From contig JAICUZ010000046.1 in the NCBI GenBank assembly GCA_025935595.1, forward strand, positions 1 to 12,528: a stretch of 12,528 nucleotides of DNA. Reading direction: 5' to 3'. The notes under the pieces are model-generated. The model searched no databases. It was not told where the DNA came from and worked only from the letters and a program-made list of their open reading frames with translations. This document shows, one piece after another, positions 1-6,050 of this stretch (its first letter is position 1; each line of letters starts with the position of its first letter). The stretch is from Burkholderiales bacterium (GTDB lineage: Bacteria > Actinomycetota > Thermoleophilia > Gaiellales > Gaiellaceae). The position numbers and the translations under genes are program-made.

Positions 1-1015
1 CCTGCTGCTGGAAGACCGTGAACCAGAGCGCGAGGTGGATCGCGAGCCCGGCGCCGGCGAAGACCTGCGCCCCGAGCAGGACGGGATACGGGACGAGGAA
101 GGCGAGCATCCACGTCCCCAGCCCGAACGGCGCAGCGCAGATGCAGGAGACGAGCAGCGGCCGGTGCGGGTGCCAACGCAGCGTGATCAGGCCACCGACG
201 ACGAGGCCGAGCCCGAACGCGGAGCCGACAAAGCCGAACTGCGTGGCGCCGCCGTAATGCTGCTTCACCACGAGCGGCGCGAGCACGCCCCACGCCTGCC
301 CCGCGAAGTTCCCGATGCCGAAGAACACGATCGTCTTGAAGATCCAGCGTTGTCGCCGGAACTCGCTCCACCCTTCGCGCAGCTCGCGGAGGAACGGCTC
401 GGGCTCGACGACGTCGGCACGCGGCTCGACGTGGACACGGACGAGGAGTACGGCGGCAACAGCGAAGCTCGCAGCGTCGACGAGCATCGCCGAGCCCGGG
501 CTCCCGAGCGAAACGAGGATGCCGCCGAGCGCCGGCGCCCCGAATCCGAGGATCGAACGCGACAAGCCGAGGAGCGCGTTCGCCTGCTGGAGCCGCACCG
601 TGCTCACGACTGCGGGAATCAGCCCGTTCTGCGCCGGGATGACGAAGCCCTCAGCGAGGCCGTAGAGCACCGCCAGCACCGCGAGCAACGTGACGGTCGC
701 CTGACCGCCGAGAATCAGCACGCCGACGACTCCTTGCACCGCCGCCTGAACGGCCGCCACGACGACGAGCACCAGATGCCGCGGCAGCCGGTCGGCAATC
801 ACGCCGGCGGCGAGCGTCACGATCGCCGCGGCCGCCTGACGGCACGCGAGCACGATGCCGACGGCAGTCGGCGAGTTGCCGGAGATGTGAAGGATCGCGA
901 AGACGAGCGCGATGTACGAAACGCCGTCGCCGATCGCCGAGATCGTCGTCGACGAGAAGACGAGCCGGAAGTCGCGCTCGGCCAGCGCGCCGGCGCGCTC
1001 TCGCAGATCGGCCAC
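1..1015 (-). CDS. MFS transporter, MFS_3 / EntS-like exporter family (C-terminus cut by window edge)
   Basis: A proton-driven membrane exporter by family; the substrate cannot be told from sequence. About 338 residues are present and the rest lies beyond position 1. It opens with a short cytosolic stretch (LAERDFRLVF, residues 11-20), then hydrophobic helices separated by short loops. A motif-A-like loop, GVIADRLPRH (71-80), follows the second helix, as is usual in major facilitator proteins. The pattern of small residues and the phrase IPAQNGLIPAVV resemble the MFS_3 group, which includes enterobactin and macrolide exporters. The GTG start at 1015 is the earliest possible because the in-frame codon two before it is the TGA that ends the upstream prenyl synthase gene. 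Only three bases separate that stop from this start, so the gene is probably the translationally coupled last part of the nusB-ispA transcript. No Shine-Dalgarno sequence is visible. Confidence 0.85.
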   Translation of the reverse strand, partial: MADLRERAGALAERDFRLVFSSTTISAIGDGVSYIALVFAILHISGNSPTAVGIVLACRQAAAAIVTLAAGVIADRLPRHLVLVVVAAVQAAVQGVVGVLILGGQATVTLLAVLAVLYGLAEGFVIPAQNGLIPAVVSTVRLQQANALLGLSRSILGFGAPALGGILVSLGSPGSAMLVDAASFAVAAVLLVRVHVEPRADVVEPEPFLRELREGWSEFRRQRWIFKTIVFFGIGNFAGQAWGVLAPLVVKQHYGGATQFGFVGSAFGLGLVVGGLITLRWHPHRPLLVSCICAAPFGLGTWMLAFLVPYPVLLGAQVFAGAGLAIHLALWFTVFQQQ

Positions 1016-1018
1016 GAG

Positions 1019-1783
1019 TCAGGTCGTCCGCACGGCGAGGCCGTTCACGATCTCCTCGAGCACCTCGGCGTCCGCGTTCAGCGCCTCGAGGTGTGCACGG
1101 CAGCGCTCCGCGGCCTCTTCGGCGAGCCGTCGCGCGTCCTCCTCGCCGACCAACGCCACGTAGCCGTCGCCGTCGAGCAGATCGTCGACGATCTGGAACA
1201 GCAATCCGACGTCGGAGGCGAAGTCTCGCCACGGCGGATGCTCGCCGACCGGTACGTCCGCAGCCCACAGCCCGCACATCACCGACGCGCGGAAAAGCGC
1301 TCCCGTCTTCAGCGAGTGGAGGTGGTCGAGCTGTGCCCCGCCTTCGAGGTCGAGCTGCTGGCCGCCGATCATCGCGAGGGTCGCGTCGACGAGCTCCCGC
1401 GCGACCGAGCCGCTCGGGTAGGAGAGCGCGAGCCGCATCGCCTCGACGAGCAGCGCGTCACCGGCGAGGATCGCAGACGCCTCTCCGTACTGCGCCCAGA
1501 CCGACGGCGCGCCGCGCCGTAGGCGATCGTCGTCAAGTGCCGGCAGGTCGTCGTGGACGAGCGAGAACGAGTGCACGAGCTCGACGGCGGCCGCGGCCGG
1601 CAGCAGGTTCTCGACAGGTGCGCCGATCGCGTCACCCGTCGCGAGGCACAGCACCGGCCGCACGCGCTTACCGCCGAGCGCGTGCCGCATCGGCTCCTCG
1701 AGCGTGCCGAGGTCGGGCGCGAGCGCCAGCTCCGCGAGGTAGCCCTCGACGAGCTCCCGCAGGTCCCTAGCCGGCCGGGGCAT
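1019..1783 (-). CDS. ispA: Short-chain polyprenyl diphosphate synthase (IspA-type, compact)
   Basis: Condenses isopentenyl diphosphate with allylic diphosphates to make C15 or C20 prenyl diphosphates for quinones, carotenoids or cell-wall lipid carriers. The 254 residues show GGKRVRP (37-43), the first aspartate-rich motif DDLPALDD (78-85) in the four-residue-spaced bacterial short-chain form, KTGALF (159-164), and the second motif FQIVDDLLD (196-204). The family is usually about 290-300 residues. The missing part lies right after the second motif, where relatives carry a flexible loop with a conserved lysine: here there is no lysine at all after D204. The ATG at 1783 was chosen because it puts the first motifs at normal distances; the reading frame stays open upstream but only inside the neighbouring gene. 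It overlaps the xseB-like gene by 17 bases. Family assignment is firm; chain length is not known. Confidence 0.9.
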   Translation of the reverse strand: MPRPARDLRELVEGYLAELALAPDLGTLEEPMRHALGGKRVRPVLCLATGDAIGAPVENLLPAAAAVELVHSFSLVHDDLPALDDDRLRRGAPSVWAQYGEASAILAGDALLVEAMRLALSYPSGSVARELVDATLAMIGGQQLDLEGGAQLDHLHSLKTGALFRASVMCGLWAADVPVGEHPPWRDFASDVGLLFQIVDDLLDGDGYVALVGEEDARRLAEEAAERCRAHLEALNADAEVLEEIVNGLAVRTT

Positions 1784-1976
1784 CGGGAGGCGCGACGGCC
1801 TCGGTCTCCGCCGCGCGCTTCGCGCGCTGCAGCTCGGCCTCGACCTCTTTCGCAAGCTCGGCGAGCTCCTGCAGGATGTCGATCGCCTGGTCGGGGTCGT
1901 CGGTGGCCTCGAGACGCGTCCGCGCCTGCTCCAGGCGTGCGAGCAGGTCCTCCGCCCGGTTCAATGACTCTTCCAT
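1767..1976 (-). CDS. xseB: Small helical protein, possibly exodeoxyribonuclease VII small subunit
   Basis: A 69-residue protein predicted to be almost wholly helical, rich in Glu, Ala, Leu and Arg up to residue 57 and ending in a short Pro/Ala tail. The segment LLARLEQARTRLEA (11-24) followed by a second helix ELAELAKEVEAELQRAKR (37-54) is a loose match to XseB, which forms a helical hairpin and partners XseA in degrading single-stranded DNA. The best support is position: in Bacillus xseB lies between nusB and ispA, as here. The match is weak, with about six extra residues (TDDPDQ) between the helices and no xseA in the window, so an unrelated coiled-coil protein remains possible. The ATG at 1976 is preferred over an in-frame GTG at 2000 because GGGAG lies seven bases before it. 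Confidence 0.5.
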   Translation of the reverse strand: MEESLNRAEDLLARLEQARTRLEATDDPDQAIDILQELAELAKEVEAELQRAKRAAETEAVAPPDAPAG

Positions 1977-2046
1977 TTTCCCGCTCCCGGCGCCGGCCAC
2001 GCCGGCACCTTCGCTCCTTGTGAGACTCCGTCGAGCCTACGTCTCA

Positions 2047-2424
2047 TCATTCCACCTCCCGTTGTATACGACCGAGGATCCCGTTGACGAGGCGAGCGGC
2101 ATTCTCGGACGAATAGCGCTTCGCGAACGCGACCGCCTCGTTGATCGCAACTTCCGCCGGCACCTCGCGCGTGTCGAGCTCGTGGACAGCGACGCGCAGC
2201 GCGCTCCGCTCGACCGCACCGAGGCGATCGGCGGTCCAACCCTCCGACGCATTCGTGATGCGCTCGTCGAGCGCGTTCGCCCGCTCGGCGACGGCCTCGG
2301 CGACGCCGCGCGCCCACGGATCGATTTCGCCCGCGTACTGCGAGCCGAGCTCCTGGCCGGAGAGATCCCACTGGTAGAGGAGCATCAACGCCTGCCGGCG
2401 CGCCTTCCTACGCGAGAGCGTCAT
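2047..2424 (-). CDS. nusB: Transcription antitermination protein NusB
   Basis: NusB binds boxA RNA together with ribosomal protein S10 (NusE) and keeps RNA polymerase from terminating early in rRNA operons. The 125 residues cover the whole all-helical family: an N-terminal RRKARRQALMLLYQWD (5-20) with the arginine-rich RNA-binding helix, ADRLGAVERSALRVAVHEL (65-83), and VPAEVAINEAVAFAKRYS (88-105) with VNGILGRI (113-120) near the end. The ATG at 2424 gives a standard N-terminus; GAGAG a few bases upstream is a weak ribosome binding site. The start overlaps the end of accC by 17 bases, so it is translated from the acc transcript. Two TGA codons in a row end it, and a gap of 70 bases follows before the xseB-like gene. 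Confidence 0.96.
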   Translation of the reverse strand: MTLSRRKARRQALMLLYQWDLSGQELGSQYAGEIDPWARGVAEAVAERANALDERITNASEGWTADRLGAVERSALRVAVHELDTREVPAEVAINEAVAFAKRYSSENAARLVNGILGRIQREVE

Positions 2425-3760
2425 CGGCGGCTCTCAACGCATCGAGCGTCGACGTCGAGTATTCGCCCGTGCGAAACGGCGCACTCGCCAGCACGGTGAG
2501 CGCGAATTCGCGCGTCGTCGGCACGCCTTCGATCGACGTTTCGCGCAGTGCACGTTCGGCGCGCGCGATCGCCGCGTCGCGGGTCGTGTCCCACACGATC
2601 AGCTTCGCGATCAGCGAGTCGTAGAACGGCGGTACGACCGAGCCCGACTCGACGAAGGTATCGAGGCGAACGCCGGGCCCCTCCGCCGGCTGAAAATGCG
2701 CAATTCGTCCGGGCGAGGGACGAAAGTCGTGCTCGGGGTCTTCGGCGTTCAGGCGGATCTCGATCGCGTGGCCGCGCCGCGGCGCACGGCCGGTCACCGA
2801 AAGGGTCTCTCCTGCCGCGACCCGCAGCTGCTCACGCACGAGATCGATGCCGGTGCACATCTCGGTGACCGGATGCTCGACCTGGAGGCGCGCGTTCAGC
2901 TCGATGAAGTAGAAGCTGCCGTCCGGGCCGAGCAGGAACTCGAACGTGCCCGCGTTCCGGTAACCCACCGAACGGCACGCGCGCTCGGCCGCCGCCTCCA
3001 TCGCCTCGCGCGTCTCGTCGGTCAGCGCGGCCGACGGCGACTCCTCGATCAGCTTTTGGTGACGGCGCTGGATCGAGCACTCGCGCTCACCGAGGGTCAG
3101 CACGTTGCCGTGGGTGTCGCAGATCACCTGGATCTCGACGTGCCGCGCCGGCACGAGCGCCTTCTCGACGTACATCGTCCCGTCCCCGAACGCTGCCTCC
3201 GCTTCCGACGACGCTGTCCGGTACGCGTCCTCGAGATCGGCGGCATCCGTGACGAGCCGCATGCCCTTCCCACCGCCGCCGGCCGTCGCCTTGAGGAGCA
3301 GCGGGAAGCCGACCCCCGCGGCGACGTCACGCACGTCGTCCAGCGACGTCGCTCCCTCCGTTCCCGGGACCGTCGGCACGTCGGCGGCGCGCATCGCCTG
3401 CTTCGCGGAGATCTTGTCGCCCATCAGCGCCATCACGTCGGCGGGCGGCCCGATGAAGACGAGGTCGTTGTCGACGCACGCCTCGACGAACGCCGGGTTC
3501 TCGGCGAGGAAGCCGTAGCCGGGGTGCACGGCCTCGCAGCCCGTCGTCTCCGCGGCAGCGATCACGCTCGGGATGCGGAGGTAGCTCTCGGCTGCCGTCG
3601 GTGGCCCGACGCGCACGGCGTGGTCGGCCATGCGCACGTGGAGCGCGTCTGCGTCCGCGGTCGAGTAGATCGCGACGGCTTCGACCCCGAGCTCGTGCAG
3701 CGCGCGGATGACACGAACCGCGATCTCGCCCCGGTTCGCGACGAGGACACGCTTGAACAT
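2408..3760 (-). CDS. accC: Biotin carboxylase subunit of acetyl/acyl-CoA carboxylase
   Basis: Uses ATP and bicarbonate to carboxylate the biotin carried on a BCCP domain, the first half-reaction of malonyl-CoA synthesis. At 450 residues it has the full length of stand-alone AccC. An ATP-grasp fold is evident: N-terminal VLVANRGEIAVRVIRA (5-20), HPGYGFLAENPAF (79-91), lysines K116 and K157, the glycine-rich loop GGGGKGM (161-167), ECSIQRRHQK (227-236) with K236, and the catalytic stretch ELNARLQVEHPVTEM (287-301) with E287, N289, R291 and E295. R336 in IRLNAED corresponds to the biotin-binding arginine of E. coli AccC. No expected active-site residue is missing, so it should be functional. Its ATG shares one base with the stop of the upstream BCCP fusion (TGATG) and lacks its own Shine-Dalgarno sequence, which points to coupled translation and a fixed ratio of the two subunits. 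Confidence 0.97.
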   Translation of the reverse strand: MFKRVLVANRGEIAVRVIRALHELGVEAVAIYSTADADALHVRMADHAVRVGPPTAAESYLRIPSVIAAAETTGCEAVHPGYGFLAENPAFVEACVDNDLVFIGPPADVMALMGDKISAKQAMRAADVPTVPGTEGATSLDDVRDVAAGVGFPLLLKATAGGGGKGMRLVTDAADLEDAYRTASSEAEAAFGDGTMYVEKALVPARHVEIQVICDTHGNVLTLGERECSIQRRHQKLIEESPSAALTDETREAMEAAAERACRSVGYRNAGTFEFLLGPDGSFYFIELNARLQVEHPVTEMCTGIDLVREQLRVAAGETLSVTGRAPRRGHAIEIRLNAEDPEHDFRPSPGRIAHFQPAEGPGVRLDTFVESGSVVPPFYDSLIAKLIVWDTTRDAAIARAERALRETSIEGVPTTREFALTVLASAPFRTGEYSTSTLDALRAADDALA

Positions 3761-5556
3761 CAGAGAACTGGGGGCCCGGCGACCGGCTCGAGCTCGAAGA
3801 GCAGCTCGCCGTACTCGACCGGCTCGGCGTTGCCGACGTGGATCGCCCGCACGACCGCCTCGATCTCCGCCTTCACTTCGTTCATCAGCTTCATCGCCTC
3901 GAGGATGCAGAGCGTCTGCCCCGGCGCGACCGCGTCGCCCTCCTGCACGAACGGCGAGGCATCCGGCGACGGCGCCCGGTAGAACGTCCCGACCATCGGG
4001 CTCTCGACGCGGACGAGCGCGTCGTCGCGGGGCCCTGCCGTTCCGGGCTCCGCGTCCGGCGGCGGCTGCGGCGTCGCGACGATCGGCGGGGCCCCCTGCT
4101 CAGACTGGCGGCGGACGCTGACGCGCATCCCGTCCTCTTCGATCGTGATCTCGCCGATGCCGGTCTCCTGGACGATCCGGACGAGGTCGCGGATCTTCTC
4201 GGCGCGCGCGCGGTCGACGCCGCGCGCGGCGAGCGACTCGTCGCCGCCCGATCGCTCGCGGATCGAGCGAAGCAGCGCCTCCGCCTCCTCACCGAAGAGC
4301 GCCAGCAGCAACAGCTCTTCTTCGCTCGACGCGAGCCCCGCCGCTTCCTCGCGGATCTCGTCGAGCTCGACCGGGTCCTCCTCGGCGAGCGCGCTCTCCT
4401 CCGTGCGCCGCTCGACCGCGCGCCGTAGGCCCGCGTCGATCGGTCCCGGCGTGCGACCGAAACGACCTTCGACGAGCTCGCGCAGCTCGTCGACCATCGT
4501 CGAGTAGCGGTTCGCCGTCAGCACATTGATCAGCGCCTGGGTGGCGACGATCTGGCCGATCGGAGCGGCCAGCGGCGGCGAGCCGACCTCGTCCCGCACC
4601 TTGATCACTTCGTCGAGCACCTCGTCGAGCCGGTCGCCGGCCGCCTGCGAGCGAAGCTGCTGGTCGAGCGCGGCGACGAGGCCGACGGGAAGCTTCTGCT
4701 GCGCAGCACGCACGGCAATTCGCGGCGCGAGCGGCGCGACCGGCTCGTCGCCGATGTGCTCGTCGACGAGGTCGGCGGCGGCCCAGAGCTTGTCCATGTC
4801 GATCCCCGGCGACAGACCGAGCCCGGAGAGCGCCTGCGCGGCCGCTTCGGCCGAGACGCGATGCATGGTGAGCGCGACCGGGTAGACGGTCGCCGCGATG
4901 ACGTCGGCGCCTGCGCGCGCCGCTTCGATCGCGGCCGCAAGCGCGTTGCCGCCGGCGCCCTGGGCATAGAGCCCGACCGGCAGGCCCGAGACCTCCCGCA
5001 GCTCGGCGACGAGCTCGCTGGCGCGATGGGGTTGCAGCAACGCGGCCGGGTCGTTGAGCAGGAGCCTGGCGGCGCCGAGCTCGGGTAGACGCCTCGCTGC
5101 GTCGACGAGCGCTTCGTGGCGACCGCTGCCGTACAGCAGTCCCGCCTCGAACTCGCTCTTCGAGGCGACGATCGCCTCGGCCGCCTCGCGAAGGTTGTCG
5201 ACGTCGTTCAACGGGTCGTGCAGGCGGAAGACGCCGATGCCGCTCTGCGCCGCGGACGCGACGAACCGGCGGGCGAAGTCGCGTCCGACCGGCCGTGAGC
5301 CGACGAGGAAGCGGCCGCGGAGCGCAAGCGCGAGCGGCGTGGACGTCCGCGCCTTCAGCGCGCGGATCCGCTCCCAGGGGCTCTCGACGCCGCGCCGGAC
5401 CGCGTTGTCGAAGACGCCGCCGCCGGACACCTCGAGGTACGCGAAGCCCGCCCCGTCGAGGAGCTCCGCGAGGCGCAGGAGATCAGCCGTCGGCATCAGG
5501 CCGGCGAGGGGCTCCTGGCTCAGTACGCGGATCGTCGTGTCGACCAGGCGCGGCAT
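3760..5556 (-). CDS. accB: Degenerate carboxyltransferase (PycB/OadA-like) domain fused to biotin carboxyl carrier domain
   Basis: A 598-residue protein. Residues 1-270 follow the TIM-barrel part of pyruvate carboxylase subunit B and oxaloacetate decarboxylase alpha (VDTTIR 5-10, FDNAVRRG 49-56, FRLHDPLNDVDNL 110-122), and 280-435 follow their conserved C-terminal domain (DRLDEVLDEVIKVRDEVG 308-325, then ASSEEELLLLALFGEEAE). Residues about 455-482 resemble the AccB N-terminus (DLVRIVQETGIGEITIEEDG), then comes a proline-rich linker and a biotinyl domain (518-592) with ILEAMKLMNE; K556 should carry biotin. The carrier half looks intact. The enzyme half does not: metal-ligand positions read V11, N168, Y197 and Q199 in place of Asp, Lys, His and His, and A331 replaces the catalytic Thr. 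I infer a BCCP with a structural, non-catalytic barrel. It is the probable carrier for AccC, the next gene. The ATG at 5556 fits the family start; the longer open frame upstream runs through the zinc-ribbon gene. Confidence 0.88.
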   Translation of the reverse strand: MPRLVDTTIRVLSQEPLAGLMPTADLLRLAELLDGAGFAYLEVSGGGVFDNAVRRGVESPWERIRALKARTSTPLALALRGRFLVGSRPVGRDFARRFVASAAQSGIGVFRLHDPLNDVDNLREAAEAIVASKSEFEAGLLYGSGRHEALVDAARRLPELGAARLLLNDPAALLQPHRASELVAELREVSGLPVGLYAQGAGGNALAAAIEAARAGADVIAATVYPVALTMHRVSAEAAAQALSGLGLSPGIDMDKLWAAADLVDEHIGDEPVAPLAPRIAVRAAQQKLPVGLVAALDQQLRSQAAGDRLDEVLDEVIKVRDEVGSPPLAAPIGQIVATQALINVLTANRYSTMVDELRELVEGRFGRTPGPIDAGLRRAVERRTEESALAEEDPVELDEIREEAAGLASSEEELLLLALFGEEAEALLRSIRERSGGDESLAARGVDRARAEKIRDLVRIVQETGIGEITIEEDGMRVSVRRQSEQGAPPIVATPQPPPDAEPGTAGPRDDALVRVESPMVGTFYRAPSPDASPFVQEGDAVAPGQTLCILEAMKLMNEVKAEIEAVVRAIHVGNAEPVEYGELLFELEPVAGPPVL

Positions 5557-5564
5557 GGCACGGG

Positions 5565-5570
5565 ACGATA
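5565..5570 (-). promoter_or_regulatory. -10-like hexamer for the accB-like operon
   Basis: On the minus strand the hexamer TATCGT matches TANNNT. With the usual six-base spacer transcription would start about two bases before the accB-like ATG, a nearly leaderless message, which agrees with the lack of a Shine-Dalgarno sequence. No clear -35 element is seen. It shares its TA with the opposite promoter. Confidence 0.45.
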
Positions 5571-5574
5571 CCCT
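5569..5574 (+). promoter_or_regulatory. -10-like hexamer for the zinc-ribbon gene
   Basis: TACCCT on the plus strand matches TANNNT and ends seven bases before the ATG at 5582, so the transcript would begin at or one base before the start codon. The gene has no Shine-Dalgarno sequence, which fits a leaderless message. No -35 element is obvious. Confidence 0.45.
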
Positions 5575-5581
5575 GCGCTCG

Positions 5582-5752
5582 ATGAGAAACCCCAGCGAGT
5601 GGGTCCGGTGCGTGGAGTGCAAGCACGAGTACGAGCTGCCCGCGCTCGGCGAGGAAATGGGTTGCCCGATGTGCGGTGGTGTCAGCTGGGTCTCGACGCG
5701 GATCGCAGCCGCGCCGGCTCCTGAGCCGCGGTACGAGACGCAGAAGACCTGA
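5582..5752 (+). CDS. Small zinc-ribbon protein of unknown function
   Basis: A 56-residue protein with two CxxC knuckles, C10-x2-C13 and C28-x2-C31, 14 residues apart (CVEC and CPMC). This is the spacing of a rubredoxin-like zinc ribbon that would bind one metal ion. The N-terminal two thirds form the ribbon (RCVECKHEYELP, then GCPMCGG); the last 15 residues are Ala/Pro rich and probably disordered. Such ribbons bind nucleic acid or protein, but nothing here tells which. It is read away from the accB-like gene, with 25 bases between the two start codons. The ATG at 5582 is chosen because the ribbon starts right after it and a -10-like hexamer sits just before; the frame is open far upstream only through the antisense of the accB-like gene. 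Confidence 0.75.
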   Translation: MRNPSEWVRCVECKHEYELPALGEEMGCPMCGGVSWVSTRIAAAPAPEPRYETQKT

Positions 5753-5770
5753 GCTTCCCGCAGGGGAAGC
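5753..5770 (+). terminator. Hairpin directly after the zinc-ribbon stop codon
   Basis: GCTTCCC (5753-5759) pairs perfectly with GGGAAGC (5764-5770) around a GCAG loop, starting on the base after TGA. There is no T-run behind it, so it is at best a U-less terminator; a processing or mRNA-stabilising hairpin is equally possible. A competing pairing GGGGA (5763-5767) with TCCCC (5775-5779) uses the same right arm. Confidence 0.45.
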
Positions 5771-5798
5771 GGTCTCCCCGCAGAATCACCCTCTCGCG

Positions 5799-6050
5799 AT
5801 GTCCACGATGTCGCCTGAGCTCGCGCTCGTCGACCCTGAATTGCGCGCGATTGCCGTCGCGAGCCTTCCGCCGATCTACGTGAACGCGTTCCTCGACGTT
5901 CGGGCACGCCCGACCGAGCGTCGGCCGTCGTTCAGCCCCGCGGCAGCACTGGCGTACCTGCTTCTCGCGGTCGTGCGGACGGCTGTCTTCGAAGTCGCGG
6001 TGTTCCTCGCCGTCTTCGCCGTCGTCCTGCTGGCGAGCCTCATCGCCTAG
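5799..6050 (+). CDS. Small membrane protein of unknown function
   Basis: An 83-residue protein that I do not recognise. Residues 1-46 form a polar N-terminal region with several Pro and Arg (VDPELRAIAVASLPPIYVNA, then RARPTERRPSF), and 48-82 are strongly hydrophobic, enough for one long helix or a tight hairpin of two with R60 and E65 in the middle. The positive-inside rule would put the N-terminus in the cytoplasm. The ATG at 5799 is the first in a region after the hairpin; a second ATG at 5808 is possible. Neither has a clear Shine-Dalgarno sequence or a -10-like hexamer, so it is probably co-transcribed with the zinc-ribbon gene 46 bases upstream. Its TAG stop overlaps the stop of efp on the other strand (both within CTAG, 6047-6050). 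Codon use agrees with neighbouring genes, which supports it being real. Confidence 0.62.
   Translation: MSTMSPELALVDPELRAIAVASLPPIYVNAFLDVRARPTERRPSFSPAAALAYLLLAVVRTAVFEVAVFLAVFAVVLLASLIA

Noticed and set aside
35..1522. A 495-residue open frame on the plus strand, full of Arg, Glu and Asp
   Set aside because: It is the antisense of the MFS transporter and prenyl synthase genes, both with clear family motifs. High G+C keeps such antisense frames open; no domain is recognisable in it.
2021..2046. TGAGAC / GTCTCA inverted repeat with a 14-base loop after nusB
   Set aside because: Six pairs, not G+C rich and without a T-run; easily chance. AAGGAG nearby is out of good spacing for the xseB-like start.
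2696..3982. A 428-residue plus-strand open frame
   Set aside because: Antisense of accC and the end of the accB-like gene; composition is low-complexity and no motif is seen.
4201..4460. Acidic, repeat-like stretch in the accB-like protein that looked like a foreign linker
   Set aside because: It matches the C-terminal part of the PYC/OADA domain (EEAAGLASSEEELLLLALFG), so it belongs to the ancestral protein.
5557..5907. A 117-residue N-terminal extension of the accB-like protein
   Set aside because: It runs through the antisense of the zinc-ribbon gene, has no domain, and would skip the family-like start MPRLVDTTIR.
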